Part shown: in pieces, positions 16,348-25,808 of the stretch
How positions within the stretch are numbered: the stretch's first letter is position 1
Layout of the letters: each line of letters starts with the position of its first letter
DNA from: 66-474 sp035281745
GTDB lineage: Bacteria > Pseudomonadota > Gammaproteobacteria > Xanthomonadales > Rhodanobacteraceae
DNA: 64,000 nucleotides
Assembly (NCBI GenBank): GCA_035281745.1
Contig: DATEDI010000019.1
Location: forward strand, 45,579 to 109,578
Reading direction: 5' to 3'
Program-made: the position numbers and the translations under genes
Notes under the pieces: model-generated
The model's input: only the letters and a program-made list of their open reading frames with translations
Told to the model about the DNA's origin: nothing
Database searches by the model: none

Positions 16348-17292
16348 ATGCCGTCATCGGAATCGCCAATGCCGAGCTTCGGGTCCCGGACTCCGGGCCC
16401 TGGATTCCGGCCTGTTGACGGCATCCTCCTCCTCGACAAGCCGCAAGGCATCTCCAGCAACCGTGCACTGCAACAGGCCAAGCGTCTGTTCGGCGCGAAG
16501 AAGGCCGGCCACACCGGCAGCCTCGATCCGCTGGCGACGGGATTGCTGCCGATCTGCTTCGGCGAAGCGACCAAGATCGCGGGTCATCTGCTCGGCGCGC
16601 GCAAGGCTTATGCAGCGGAGTGCCGGCTAGGCATCACCACCGACACGTGCGACAGCGAAGGCTCGGTGTTGGCCGAGCGCATCGTGCCCGCGCTGGATGT
16701 CGAGGCGATTCGCGGTGAACTCGCGAAATTGACGGGTCGCATCACCCAGATTCCTCCGGTGTATTCGGCGCTGAAGCAGGGTGGGGTACCGCTGTACAAG
16801 CGGGCTCGCCGTGGCGAAGCGGTGCAAGCGCCGCCGCGCGAGGTCGAGGTGTTCCGTTTCGAACTGCTGGGTGGCGAGGGCGATACATTGCGCCTGTTCG
16901 TCGAATGCGGCTCCGGCACCTACGTGCGCAGTCTTGCGCGCGACCTCGGCGAAGCACTGCGTTGTGGCGCGCACCTGACGGGTTTGCGCCGCCTCTGGGT
17001 CGAACCCTTCCGCGAACCGCGCATGTTCACGCTGGACGAGCTCGCGCAAATGCGTGAGCGCGATGCATCGCGCCTGCCCGAATGCCTTCTGCCCATCGAA
17101 GCCGGCCTTGCCGATTGGGCCGCGTTGCCGCTCGACGAACACGGGGCCGAGGACGTTGCGCACGGTCGCGCCTTGCGCGTCACCGCTGCGCCGGGACGTT
17201 ATCGCGCGCATACGCCGAGCGGCAGCCTGCTCGCGATCGGCGAGGTCGACGCCTCGGGCACTTTCAAGGTGCTGCGTGGTTTCACGGCCTGA
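16348..17292 (+). CDS. truB: tRNA pseudouridine(55) synthase TruB
   Basis: The 314-residue frame contains the TruB signatures: VDGILLLDKPQGISSN, catalytic Asp in the GSLDPLATGLLP loop, the YAAECRLG strand, and the C-terminal PUA-like region. TruB converts U55 to pseudouridine in the T loop of tRNAs. The start is uncertain. ATG 16348 and ATG 16369 are both in frame, neither has a clear ribosome site, and the first 20 or so residues (SFGSRTPGPGFRP) are encoded by a CCGGGAC-type repeat rather than by conserved sequence. rpsO and pnp, which often follow truB, are not here; a convergent gene begins nine bases after the stop. Confidence 0.93.
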   Translation: MPSSESPMPSFGSRTPGPGFRPVDGILLLDKPQGISSNRALQQAKRLFGAKKAGHTGSLDPLATGLLPICFGEATKIAGHLLGARKAYAAECRLGITTDTCDSEGSVLAERIVPALDVEAIRGELAKLTGRITQIPPVYSALKQGGVPLYKRARRGEAVQAPPREVEVFRFELLGGEGDTLRLFVECGSGTYVRSLARDLGEALRCGAHLTGLRRLWVEPFREPRMFTLDELAQMRERDASRLPECLLPIEAGLADWAALPLDEHGAEDVAHGRALRVTAAPGRYRAHTPSGSLLAIGEVDASGTFKVLRGFTA

Positions 17293-17301
17293 CGGTCGCG
17301 A

Positions 17302-19542
17302 TCACAGCAATCGCATCAGTTCCGGCCAGATCGGCAGCTGCCGCACGCGCACCGTGGTGCCTGCGAAGATCGCGTTCGCGAGTGCGGGTGCGGCGGACGG
17401 AAAGCCCATGTCGAACGCGCCGGTGGGATGTTCCTGCGACGGCACCAGGATCACCTGCACGTCGTGCGGCATCTGTGCCATCGTCGCGAGCGGGTAATCC
17501 TTGAAGCCTTGCTGCACGACTTGGCCGTCCTTCAACGTGATGCGCTCGCGCAACGCGGTGGAGAATCCGTCGAGCGTGGCGCCGACCAGGGCCGCGCGTG
17601 CCCCGAGCGGATTCACCATGCGACCCAGATCCGCGGCGCACACCACGTTGTGGATCACCAGGCGCGTTTTTTCCATCGACACTTCCACCGCGTGGGCGAC
17701 GTAGCCGCCGAAGGTGAAGTGGCAGGCCAGCCCGAAGCCGTGGCCTTGCGGGTGCGATTTGCTCCAGCCGATCGCGTCGGCGGCAAGCTGCAGCACCCAT
17801 GCAAGCCGCCCGGTATCCAGTACGGGACCGCCGTGCCCGCGGTACGGCAGTTTGCGCGATTCGCCCAGCAGTGCAAGGCGGAATTTCAGTGCGTCAAGTT
17901 TGAGCTGGTGCGCGACCTCGTCGAGGAAACACTCGGTGGCGAACGCGTTGACCGCGTGCGAACTGGCGCGATAGCTGCCGCGCGGCAGCGCCGAGTCCAG
18001 CGCAAACCATGCGTATTGGAGGTTGCCGACCAAGCCGGCGGGCAGATCGTCAGGATGCATTTCCGACAGCCACCAGCGCGCGCGCGGCTCACGGCCGGCA
18101 AGCCGCGAGGTGCTGGCGATCCGGTGCGTCCAGCCGGTCAACGTGCGCTTGCGATCGGCGCAGGCCTCCAGCTTGTGCACGGAAAACGGCCGATAGGTGT
18201 CGTGCGCGAATGCTTCGGCGCGCGTCCACATCAGCTTGATCGGTTTGCCCGCGGCCTTCGCCAGCATTACCGCCTCGGCCACGTAATCGGTTTCGAGGAA
18301 GCGTCCGAAACCGCCGCCGGCGCGCGGCAACTGGATGGTGATCTTGTCGGGGGCAAGCCCGGTGAGCCGTCGCACCGTGTCGAACGTCGCGCGCGGATTC
18401 TGCACGGGTGCGATGATGAGGGCCTGCTGGTTGTCGACCCGCACCAGCGCGTTGGGCGGTTCGAGATCGGCGTGCGCCACGCTGGCGAAGCGGTAATCGG
18501 CCGCGAACCTGTGCGGCGCGCGCTTGGCAGCTTCCGTGAAATCGCCGTCGGTGCGCACCGCCTTGGTGGGATCGGCCGCAAACGCGGTGGCAGCGGCGTC
18601 GACGAGTGCTTGGTCCCCCTGTGCCGGCTGTGCGCCCGGCTGCCAGCGCACGTCCAGTTTCGCGAGCGCCTGCAGCGCGGTCCAGGTATCGGAGGCCAGC
18701 ACCGCGACGCCCGCCGCGAGTTGCTGGGTACCGAGCGCACGCCCGGGATCGGGCGCGGGAATGGTCATGACCTTCTCGACGCCCTTCACTTTCAACGCTG
18801 CCACGTCGCCGAGATGCGCGAGCCTGCCGCCAGGCCAGGGACAGTGCGCGATCACTGCGGCCAGCGCATCGCCGAACCAATCGTCGATCGCATAGTGCTG
18901 GTGTCCGGTGACGATGTCGCGCGCATCGACGTCGCCCGCATCCTGTCCGATCAGCACGTATTGCGCCGGTGTCTTCGGTTGCAGCGGCGCGTTCGCGGGC
19001 TTGAGTTTCGAGGCGGCTTCGACCAACGCGCCGTAGCCGAGCTTTCGGCCGTCCGCCGCGATCACCACGCCGCGCGAGGTCCGCAGATTGGCGATGCCGG
19101 TTTTCCAGCGCGCGGCCGCTGCGCGCAGCAGCAGTTCGCGCGCCGCCGCGCCGACGTTGCGCAGGTCGTTCCACGCGGCCGGCACGCTGGTGCTGCCCGA
19201 CGCGATCTGGTGCCCATAGGTCCAGTGCGGTTCGCCGCCGGCATTGGTGACGCCCAGGTCCAGCGGTTCCACGATCACGCGGGGCCAGTCGGCGTCCAAT
19301 TCCTCGGCGAGAATGCGCGCTTCGGCGGTGCGGATGCCCTGACCGACTTCCGGATCGCGCGCGCCGATTACGGTGGTGCCGTCGGGCTCGATCCGCACGT
19401 AAAGATTGAGGCGGAACAAGTTCTGCCCCAGCAGTTCGTCCGGCGTCCGTGCCAAGGCGGGCAGGCCGACCACGAGCGCGCCGGTGGCGGTGCCGAACAC
19501 TTTCAGGAAGCGTCGGCGACTGGCGTCGTGGGGGCGCTTCAC
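17302..19542 (-). CDS. iorB: isoquinoline 1-oxidoreductase-type molybdenum hydroxylase, large subunit
   Basis: The 746-residue protein has a twin-arginine signal (SRRRFLK at residues 8-14) and the domain order of single-chain molybdopterin-binding subunits of the IorB type (aldehyde oxidase/xanthine dehydrogenase superfamily), including RLPRAGGGFGRF-like sequence (QLPRAGGGFGRF) and the C-terminal DLGRMVNPLGA. It would bind the molybdopterin cofactor and oxidise an N-heterocycle or aldehyde in the periplasm. The GTG start at 19542 overlaps the stop of the small-subunit gene (GTGA). The natural substrate cannot be deduced, and the symbol reflects family, not proven substrate. Confidence 0.85.
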   Translation of the reverse strand: MKRPHDASRRRFLKVFGTATGALVVGLPALARTPDELLGQNLFRLNLYVRIEPDGTTVIGARDPEVGQGIRTAEARILAEELDADWPRVIVEPLDLGVTNAGGEPHWTYGHQIASGSTSVPAAWNDLRNVGAAARELLLRAAAARWKTGIANLRTSRGVVIAADGRKLGYGALVEAASKLKPANAPLQPKTPAQYVLIGQDAGDVDARDIVTGHQHYAIDDWFGDALAAVIAHCPWPGGRLAHLGDVAALKVKGVEKVMTIPAPDPGRALGTQQLAAGVAVLASDTWTALQALAKLDVRWQPGAQPAQGDQALVDAAATAFAADPTKAVRTDGDFTEAAKRAPHRFAADYRFASVAHADLEPPNALVRVDNQQALIIAPVQNPRATFDTVRRLTGLAPDKITIQLPRAGGGFGRFLETDYVAEAVMLAKAAGKPIKLMWTRAEAFAHDTYRPFSVHKLEACADRKRTLTGWTHRIASTSRLAGREPRARWWLSEMHPDDLPAGLVGNLQYAWFALDSALPRGSYRASSHAVNAFATECFLDEVAHQLKLDALKFRLALLGESRKLPYRGHGGPVLDTGRLAWVLQLAADAIGWSKSHPQGHGFGLACHFTFGGYVAHAVEVSMEKTRLVIHNVVCAADLGRMVNPLGARAALVGATLDGFSTALRERITLKDGQVVQQGFKDYPLATMAQMPHDVQVILVPSQEHPTGAFDMGFPSAAPALANAIFAGTTVRVRQLPIWPELMRLL

Positions 19543-20066
19543 TTCGCCTTGCCCTTCAGGGCGTCTGCAGCACGATGGATCGCACGGCGGATGCGCGGAT
19601 AACTGCCGCAGCGGCACAGGTTGCCGATGGTGTCGATATCGGCGTCGCTCGGTTCAGGCTTGCGCGCAAGCAGCGCCACCGCTGCCATGATCTGGCCGGA
19701 TTGGCAGTAGCCGCAGAGGATCGCGTCTTCGTCGATCCACGCTTGCTGCAATGGATGCAGCGAGCCATCGGAGCCGGCCAGGCCTTCGATGGTGGTGACG
19801 TCGTTGCCGGCGAGATCCTGCATCGACAACGTGCAGGCGCGTTTCAACTTTCCATCGACCAGCACGCTGCACGCACCGCAACTGGCGTCGTCGCAACCGT
19901 ACTTGCAGCCGGTCAGGCGCAGCACGTCGCGCAGATACCAGAGCAGCGGCAGGCCGGGATCGCCGGTGTGGCGAAAATGCCTGCCGTTGATCGTGACGTC
20001 GACGCCTTCACGAACCGGCTGCGGCACGATCTCGGCGGGCGGGGTTTGCGGGACCTGGGGCATCAT
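19539..20066 (-). CDS. iorA: isoquinoline 1-oxidoreductase-type [2Fe-2S] small subunit
   Basis: The 175-residue protein carries two [2Fe-2S] clusters. The plant-ferredoxin type site is GCKYGCDDASCGACSV with a fourth Cys in KRACTL, and the second domain has CGYCQSGQIM and NLCRCGSYPRIR. This is the small electron-transfer subunit that partners the molybdenum subunit encoded downstream with a four-base overlap. No signal peptide is seen, consistent with co-export by the Tat signal of the large subunit. Start ATG 20066 (or 20063) was preferred over the longer frame, whose N-terminus is antisense to the lysAC leader. Confidence 0.88.
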   Translation of the reverse strand: MMPQVPQTPPAEIVPQPVREGVDVTINGRHFRHTGDPGLPLLWYLRDVLRLTGCKYGCDDASCGACSVLVDGKLKRACTLSMQDLAGNDVTTIEGLAGSDGSLHPLQQAWIDEDAILCGYCQSGQIMAAVALLARKPEPSDADIDTIGNLCRCGSYPRIRRAIHRAADALKGKAK

Positions 20067-20293
20067 CCGGCGATTGTATTGGGTAGTCCCGCTTCGCTCA
20101 CGCACCGGGCGCACGACGCGCGTTGCGCGTTCAGCCGGCATGTTGTCGACGTCCGCTCGAGCGCCGCGAGTGCGGGGCGCAGTGCCTGATGACAAGCGGT
20201 TATCAGCTCTCCGTGTGATTGCGTTTTGCCGGTCCGCCCGCAACACTTGCTGGCCAACTCCGCGCCGCCGCACGCTTTCGATTCCGCCGATCC

Positions 20294-23053
20294 ATGACCG
20301 CGACCGCCATCACGCCGCTTGCTTCCGACGCGCCCTGGGTCGTGCTGAAGTTCGGCGGCACCAGCGTCGCGACCGCGGAACGCTGGCGCACCATCCAGAA
20401 GCTGGCCGCCGCGCGCCGCGCGGAAGGCATGCGCGTGCTGGTGGTGGTGTCCGCGTTGTCGGGGATCACCGATGCGTTGAAGGCGTTGTGCACATGTGCG
20501 CCCGCGGAGCGCGAGGCTGCGTTGGCTGGCGTGGTCGCACGCCATCGCGAACTGGTTACGCAGATGCAGCTAGCCGACGTGCGGGTGGAACACTGGCTGA
20601 CATCCTTGCAGGCGCTGGTTGCCGCGGCGGCGTCGGAACGGCTGACGTGGCACGGGGCGGTGCAGGCGCATGGCGAATTGCTGTCCAGCTCCATCGGTGC
20701 GGCATTCATGACCGCGAACGGGTTGCCCGCCCAATGGCTGGATGCGCGCGAGGCGCTGCTCGCACGCGAATTGCCGTTCCTCAACGAACGCGCGCGCGCG
20801 TTGTCGGCGCAGGTGCAGGCCGATCCCGACCCCGCGCTCGCGGCGCAGCTCGCCGCACGCGGCGACGTATTCATCTCGCAAGGCTTCATCGCGCGCAACG
20901 CCGAGGGCGAAACGGTGCTGTTGGGTCGCGGTGGTTCGGATACGTCGGCCGCGTACATGGGCGCGTTGTTGCGCGCGGCGCGGGTGGAAATCTGGACCGA
21001 CGTCGCCGGCATGTTCACCGCCGATCCACGACAGGTGCCGGGCGCGCGCCTGTTGCAACACCTCGATTACGACGAAGCGCAGGAAATCGCGACGACCGGC
21101 GCCAAGGTGCTGCATGCGCGCTGCCTGTCGCCGTGCCGGCGCGCGCGCGTGCCGTTGTGGGTCAAGGACACCCAGCATCCCGATCTCGACGGCACGGTGG
21201 TGGCGCCGCAGGCCGCCGAGATCGCGCCCAGCATCAAGGCCATCAGTTCGCGCCGCGGCATCACGCTGGTGTCGATGGAAACCTCGGGCATGTGGCAGCA
21301 GGTCGGCTTCCTCGCCGACGTGTTCGCGCTGTTCAAGAAGCACGGACTGTCCGTTGACCTGATCGGTTCGGCCGAGACCAACGTCACCGTGTCGCTGGAC
21401 CCCACCGAAAACCTGCTGGATTCCGACGTGGTCGCGGCGCTGGCGGCCGATCTCGCCAAGGTCTGTCGGGTCAAGGTGATCGCGCCGTGCGCCGCGGTGA
21501 CGCTGGTCGGGCGCGGTATGCGTTCGATGCTGCACCGGCTTTCGGGTGTACTGGCCGAGTTCGGCCGGATGCGCGTGCACCTGATTTCGCAATCGTCCAA
21601 CAACTTGAATCTCACCTTCGTGGTGGACGAAGGCATGCTGGATGGTTTGTTGCCGCGCCTGCACGAATTGCTGATCCGCGCCGGCGCATTGCGCACCGAC
21701 GACACGACGTTGTTCGGACCGAGCTGGCAATCGCTGTACGGAACCAGCGAAACGCACGTGCGCGCGCCGTGGTGGCGCGGTCATCGCGAGGTGTTGCTTG
21801 CGCTGGCCGGGGGTGAGGGTTCGCTTGGGTTGAAGCAACTATCGGAATCCGAACCCTCACCCGCCCTTACTCGCGCCATCCATGGCGCTCGCCCGTCGGG
21901 CCGGCTAACGCCGTTCACGGCCGATCCCGTCGGCCGTAGTCGGGCACCCTCTCCCGGGGGGAAAGGGGAAAAGCTTGCGACGCCGCGTTATGTCTATCAT
22001 CTGCCGACCTTGCGGGAACGCGCGCGCGCATTGTGCGCGATGCAGTCGGTGGATCGCGTCTACTACGCGATCAAGGCCAACGCGCACCCCACGATCCTTC
22101 GCGCGCTGGCGCAGGAAGGCATGGGGTTCGAATGCGTGTCGCCCGGCGAACTGGACGCCGTCGACGCGATAGCCGAAGCGCACGCATCGCCGCGCCTGTT
22201 CACGCCCAATTTCGCGCCGCGTGGCGACTACGAATACGCGTTGCAGCAAGGCGTGCCGTTGACGCTGGACGCGGTGCACCCCTTGCAGTACTGGCCGGAC
22301 CTGTTCGCCGGGCGCGAAATCATGCTGCGGGTGGATCTGGGGCGCGGGCTCGGCCATCACGACAAGGCGCGCACCGGCGGCGCCGGCAGCAAGTTCGGGC
22401 TGCCGCTGGAACACCTCGAAGTTTTCCTGGAACTCGCGCGCAAACACGATGTGCGCATTACCGGCCTGCACGCGCACTTGGGTTCCGGAATCCTGGACGC
22501 GTCGCACTGGCCGACGGTGTGCGGACAACTTGCGAGTTTGGCCGATCGCATCGGCAGCGTGCGCACGTTGAACCTCGGCGGCGGCCTCGGGGTTCCGTCC
22601 CACCCCGGCGAGGCGGAACTCGATCTGTCCGCGGTCGATGCGGCGCTGGCCGAGGTGAAGCTTGCCTATCCGCACTACGAGTTGTGGTTGGAACCGGGCC
22701 GCTGGTTGGTTGCGGACGCGGGCGTGCTGCTGGCGCGCGTCACCCAGACCAAGCGCAAGGGCACGATCGACTATCTCGGTTGCGATGCCGGCATGCACAC
22801 GCTGATCAGGCCTGCGCTGTATGATGCGTGGCACGAAATCGTGAACCTCTCGCGCCTTGATGCGCCGGCCGATATCGTCTATCAAGTGGTGGGCCCGATC
22901 TGCGAATCCGGCGACGTGCTGGGCGCCGACCGCCACCTGCCACGGAGCGAGGAAGGCGATGTGTTGTTGATCGCGCAAACCGGCGCCTACGGCGAATCGA
23001 TGTCATCGCACTACAACCTGCGTGCGCTTGCCGAACCGGCGATCGTTGAATGA
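20294..23053 (+). CDS. lysAC: bifunctional aspartate kinase / diaminopimelate decarboxylase
   Basis: The 919-residue fusion joins the first and last steps of lysine synthesis. Residues 1-500 are aspartate kinase: KFGGTS at about 19-24, a kinase core with GRGGSDTSAAY, and two ACT-type regulatory regions that should sense lysine. Residues about 560-919 are DAP decarboxylase: the PLP lysine in YYAIKANAHP (about residue 593), LNLGGGLGVPS, CESGDVL and the final Tyr in AYGESMSSHYN. The fusion is typical of Xanthomonadales. The linker (about 507-559) is encoded by a palindromic repeat element and makes this protein longer than I expect for the family (about 870). It overlaps murL by four bases. Confidence 0.96.
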   Translation: MTATAITPLASDAPWVVLKFGGTSVATAERWRTIQKLAAARRAEGMRVLVVVSALSGITDALKALCTCAPAEREAALAGVVARHRELVTQMQLADVRVEHWLTSLQALVAAAASERLTWHGAVQAHGELLSSSIGAAFMTANGLPAQWLDAREALLARELPFLNERARALSAQVQADPDPALAAQLAARGDVFISQGFIARNAEGETVLLGRGGSDTSAAYMGALLRAARVEIWTDVAGMFTADPRQVPGARLLQHLDYDEAQEIATTGAKVLHARCLSPCRRARVPLWVKDTQHPDLDGTVVAPQAAEIAPSIKAISSRRGITLVSMETSGMWQQVGFLADVFALFKKHGLSVDLIGSAETNVTVSLDPTENLLDSDVVAALAADLAKVCRVKVIAPCAAVTLVGRGMRSMLHRLSGVLAEFGRMRVHLISQSSNNLNLTFVVDEGMLDGLLPRLHELLIRAGALRTDDTTLFGPSWQSLYGTSETHVRAPWWRGHREVLLALAGGEGSLGLKQLSESEPSPALTRAIHGARPSGRLTPFTADPVGRSRAPSPGGKGEKLATPRYVYHLPTLRERARALCAMQSVDRVYYAIKANAHPTILRALAQEGMGFECVSPGELDAVDAIAEAHASPRLFTPNFAPRGDYEYALQQGVPLTLDAVHPLQYWPDLFAGREIMLRVDLGRGLGHHDKARTGGAGSKFGLPLEHLEVFLELARKHDVRITGLHAHLGSGILDASHWPTVCGQLASLADRIGSVRTLNLGGGLGVPSHPGEAELDLSAVDAALAEVKLAYPHYELWLEPGRWLVADAGVLLARVTQTKRKGTIDYLGCDAGMHTLIRPALYDAWHEIVNLSRLDAPADIVYQVVGPICESGDVLGADRHLPRSEEGDVLLIAQTGAYGESMSSHYNLRALAEPAIVE
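21811..21970. repeat. palindromic repeat element inside the lysAC linker
   Basis: GGGTGAGGGTTCG (21811-21823) and its perfect inverse CGAACCCTCACCC (21850-21862) are followed by further palindromic pieces and by CCCTCTCCCGGGGGGAAAGGGG (around 21950). The order CCCTCACCC ... CCTCTCCC ... GGGAG-like matches the intergenic block between infB and rbfA. It stays in frame without stop codons for about 53 codons. Confidence 0.75.
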
Positions 23054-24408
23054 CGTCCCTTGCAGATCCACGGTCGGCGCAGGCCTTTCGTTTCGTGCGT
23101 TGCGGCTACGCCGGAGGCGTTGCCGAACTCGTGTACGCGTTCGACGATGGTCCGCAGCTGATCGAGCGCATCCGTTTCCCCGAACCGCCGGATGGGGGCG
23201 CGGAGCGCAGGGCTGTGTTCGATGCCGTGCTTCGGATGTTGCATCTGATCGCCGGCGTCAGCTACTACAAGGCTGGACTGCCGCCACGCATCGAAGTCGA
23301 AACGGGTCCACTGGATGACGCGACCGCGGATCTGCTGGATGCTTTGTATCTGCACGGGCTCGGCGAGTTCGCGTATCGGAATGGTGTGGACTTGCGGGGA
23401 AAGATCGCTTTTCCACGATCGGATGCGCACACCATTGCAACCCAGACTTTCCCCTTGAAGAGGAATGCTTCGCGTGTGCTGGTCCCGATTGGCGGCGGCA
23501 AGGATTCATTGGTGGTGGTGGAAGCGCTCAAGGCCATCCGCGCCGAGGCTACGGCCGTGTGGGTCGGTGCGTCGCCATTGATTGCCGCGGTCGCCGCACG
23601 CACCGGATTGCCGATGCTCGACATCGGCCGCGAACTGTCGCCCGTGCTGTTCGACTACAACCGGATGGGCGCATGGAACGGCCACATCCCGGTCACCGCG
23701 ATCAACTCCGCCATCCTCGCGTGCGCGGCCGTCCTGTACGGCTTCGACGCCATCGCGTTCGCCAACGAACGTTCGGCTTCGGCCGCGACGCTTGAATATG
23801 CGGGTGGTCAGGTCAACCACCAGTGGAGCAAGGGCTGGTCGTTCGAACAGGCGTTCGCAACCTGGCTGCACACGCACGTGGCCGATGATCTCGATTACTT
23901 CTCGTTGCTGCGTCCCTTTTCGGAACTCGCGGTCACGCGCGCATTCGCGAAATCGGGGGGCGCGTATTTCGATGCGTTTTCGAGTTGCAACCGCAACTTC
24001 AGGATCATGGGCCCGAAGCCCGCGGACCGTTGGTGCGGCCAGTGTCCGAAGTGCCATTTCGTGTTCCTGGCACTCGCGCCGTTCCTGCCCAAACCACGCC
24101 TGTTGCAGATATTCGGCGGCAATCTTCTGGACGATGAATCGCAGGCTGCCGGCTTCGATGCGCTGATCGAATACCGCAACCACAAACCGTTCGAATGCGT
24201 GGGTGAGGGCGCGGAAGCACGCGCCGCGTTCACGGCTCTGGCGGCGCGGCCGGAATGGCGCGAGGACGCGCTGGTGATGCGTTTCCGCGAAGAAATCCTG
24301 CCGCAACTCGACGTGTCGCAACTTGCACTGGGGCCTTGGCTCTCCGCGGCGGGCGCACATGGTGTGCCCCCGCGATTCGGGGCCGCGTTGAACTGGATTG
24401 CCGGCTGA
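23050..24408 (+). CDS. murL: UDP-MurNAc-L-Ala-L-Glu epimerase MurL
   Basis: The 452-residue protein matches MurL, the enzyme that epimerises the terminal L-Glu of UDP-MurNAc-L-Ala-L-Glu to D-Glu in Xanthomonas, replacing glutamate racemase. Visible features are an adenylate-binding loop of PP-loop type (VPIGGGKDSLVVVEA), the conserved NERSAS and CNRNF segments, and a Cys cluster WCGQCPKCHFVF. It uses ATP. The start overlaps the lysAC stop (ATGA), and murD2 follows 26 bases downstream, so the two enzymes of the alternative D-Glu route are paired, alongside lysAC, whose kinase step feeds diaminopimelate synthesis and whose decarboxylase consumes diaminopimelate. Confidence 0.92.
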   Translation: MTSLADPRSAQAFRFVRCGYAGGVAELVYAFDDGPQLIERIRFPEPPDGGAERRAVFDAVLRMLHLIAGVSYYKAGLPPRIEVETGPLDDATADLLDALYLHGLGEFAYRNGVDLRGKIAFPRSDAHTIATQTFPLKRNASRVLVPIGGGKDSLVVVEALKAIRAEATAVWVGASPLIAAVAARTGLPMLDIGRELSPVLFDYNRMGAWNGHIPVTAINSAILACAAVLYGFDAIAFANERSASAATLEYAGGQVNHQWSKGWSFEQAFATWLHTHVADDLDYFSLLRPFSELAVTRAFAKSGGAYFDAFSSCNRNFRIMGPKPADRWCGQCPKCHFVFLALAPFLPKPRLLQIFGGNLLDDESQAAGFDALIEYRNHKPFECVGEGAEARAAFTALAARPEWREDALVMRFREEILPQLDVSQLALGPWLSAAGAHGVPPRFGAALNWIAG

Positions 24409-24434
24409 CGCCGGTCGGTCCGGACAAGGCGATA

Positions 24435-25808
24435 ATGCGCGAATCCATGCGCTTCGAAGATCTCGCCAATGCCGATGTTGCGATCTGGGGCTACGGCCGC
24501 GAAGGTCGCAGCGTGCTCGCGGCGTTGCGTCGCCGGTTTCCGCAACAGCCGTTGACGCTGTACTGCAAGCCCGACGAAGCCGTGGTGGCACGCCAGCGGA
24601 GCGATGAACACCTGCGCGTCATCGATGCACCGCCTGACGCGGCAGCGCTGTCCGCGCATGGCATCGTGATCAAGTCCCCCGGCATCAGCGCCTACAGGCC
24701 GGAAATCCTCACGGCACAGGCACGCGGCACGCGTTTCACCTCCGGCACCGCGTTGTGGTTCGGCGCGAATCCGGACAATCGCGTCGTCGCCGTCACCGGC
24801 ACCAAGGGCAAAAGCACCACCACGGCATTGGTCGCGCATTGCGCGCGCGCACTGGGCGTCCGCACCGCGCTGGCCGGCAACATCGGGTTGCCGCTCCTGG
24901 ATCTGGATGGCCAGCGCGCCGACCTGTGGACGATCGAACTTTCCAGTTTCCAGACGGGCGACGCGGGGCCGGTCGATCTGGGCGTCATCGTGAGTCTCGG
25001 CGAGGAACACCTCGACTGGCACGGCACGCGCGAGCGCTATGTCGGCGACAAACTGAGACTCGCCGACGTATCGCGCATGCTGCTGGTGGATGCCGAGTCA
25101 CCGCTGCTGATGCAGCGCACCGCCGCGCACGTGCAGCGCCGGACGTTCGACGATACGCGCGGCTGGCATGTGGCGGAGGACTTCATTCGTTACGGTGACG
25201 ACGATATTTTTCAGGCGAGCGAACTGCCGCTGCACGGCATGCACAACGCTCACAACGCGTGTGCGGCACTGGCGGCGATCGACTTGCTGGGCCTGGATGC
25301 CCGTGCCGCGGCGAACTCGCTTTCCACGTTCAAGCCGCTGCCGCATCGGCTGACGTCACTGGGCGTGCGCGATGGCGTGGCATGGATCGACGATTCCATC
25401 AGCACCACGCCCGATGCGGCACTGGCAGCGCTGGAAAGTCTGCACGGACGCGCAGTGACCTTGATGTTGGGCGGGCACGATCGCGGCCTCAACTGGACCG
25501 GTTTCGCGCAAACGCTGCGCGTGCGGCCCGTGCATGCGGTGATTGTCCAGGGCGCGGCCGGCGCGCGCATTGCGGACACCTTGCGGGACGCGCATGTCGA
25601 GTGCACGGTCGAGCAGGCGGACGGTCTTGCCGCTGCGGTCGCCCGCGCCAAGACTGCCACGCAACCCGGCGGCGTGGTGCTGTTGTCGCCCGGTGCGCCC
25701 AGCTTCGACCAGTTCCGCGACTACGCCGAACGCGGCCGAGCGTTTGCGCGGCTCGCGGGTTTCGATGGCGATGCGATTGGCGAGATCACTGGCCTCGGCA
25801 TCGCCTGA
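24435..25808 (+). CDS. murD2: UDP-MurNAc-L-Ala--L-Glu ligase MurD2
   Basis: The 457-residue protein is a Mur ligase of the MurD family: N-terminal Rossmann-like domain (VAIWGYGREGRSVL), ATP-binding loop VTGTKGKSTTTALV (about residues 118-131), the central-domain ELSSFQ and EEHLDWHG motifs, and a C-terminal domain with DDSISTTPDA and LMLGGHDRG. Its position next to murL identifies it as the MurD2 variant that adds L-Glu instead of D-Glu to UDP-MurNAc-L-Ala, after which MurL epimerises the residue. The start ATG 24435 follows AAGG at a suitable distance; ATG 24447 is also possible. A canonical murD is expected elsewhere or may be absent. Confidence 0.9.
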   Translation: MRESMRFEDLANADVAIWGYGREGRSVLAALRRRFPQQPLTLYCKPDEAVVARQRSDEHLRVIDAPPDAAALSAHGIVIKSPGISAYRPEILTAQARGTRFTSGTALWFGANPDNRVVAVTGTKGKSTTTALVAHCARALGVRTALAGNIGLPLLDLDGQRADLWTIELSSFQTGDAGPVDLGVIVSLGEEHLDWHGTRERYVGDKLRLADVSRMLLVDAESPLLMQRTAAHVQRRTFDDTRGWHVAEDFIRYGDDDIFQASELPLHGMHNAHNACAALAAIDLLGLDARAAANSLSTFKPLPHRLTSLGVRDGVAWIDDSISTTPDAALAALESLHGRAVTLMLGGHDRGLNWTGFAQTLRVRPVHAVIVQGAAGARIADTLRDAHVECTVEQADGLAAAVARAKTATQPGGVVLLSPGAPSFDQFRDYAERGRAFARLAGFDGDAIGEITGLGIA

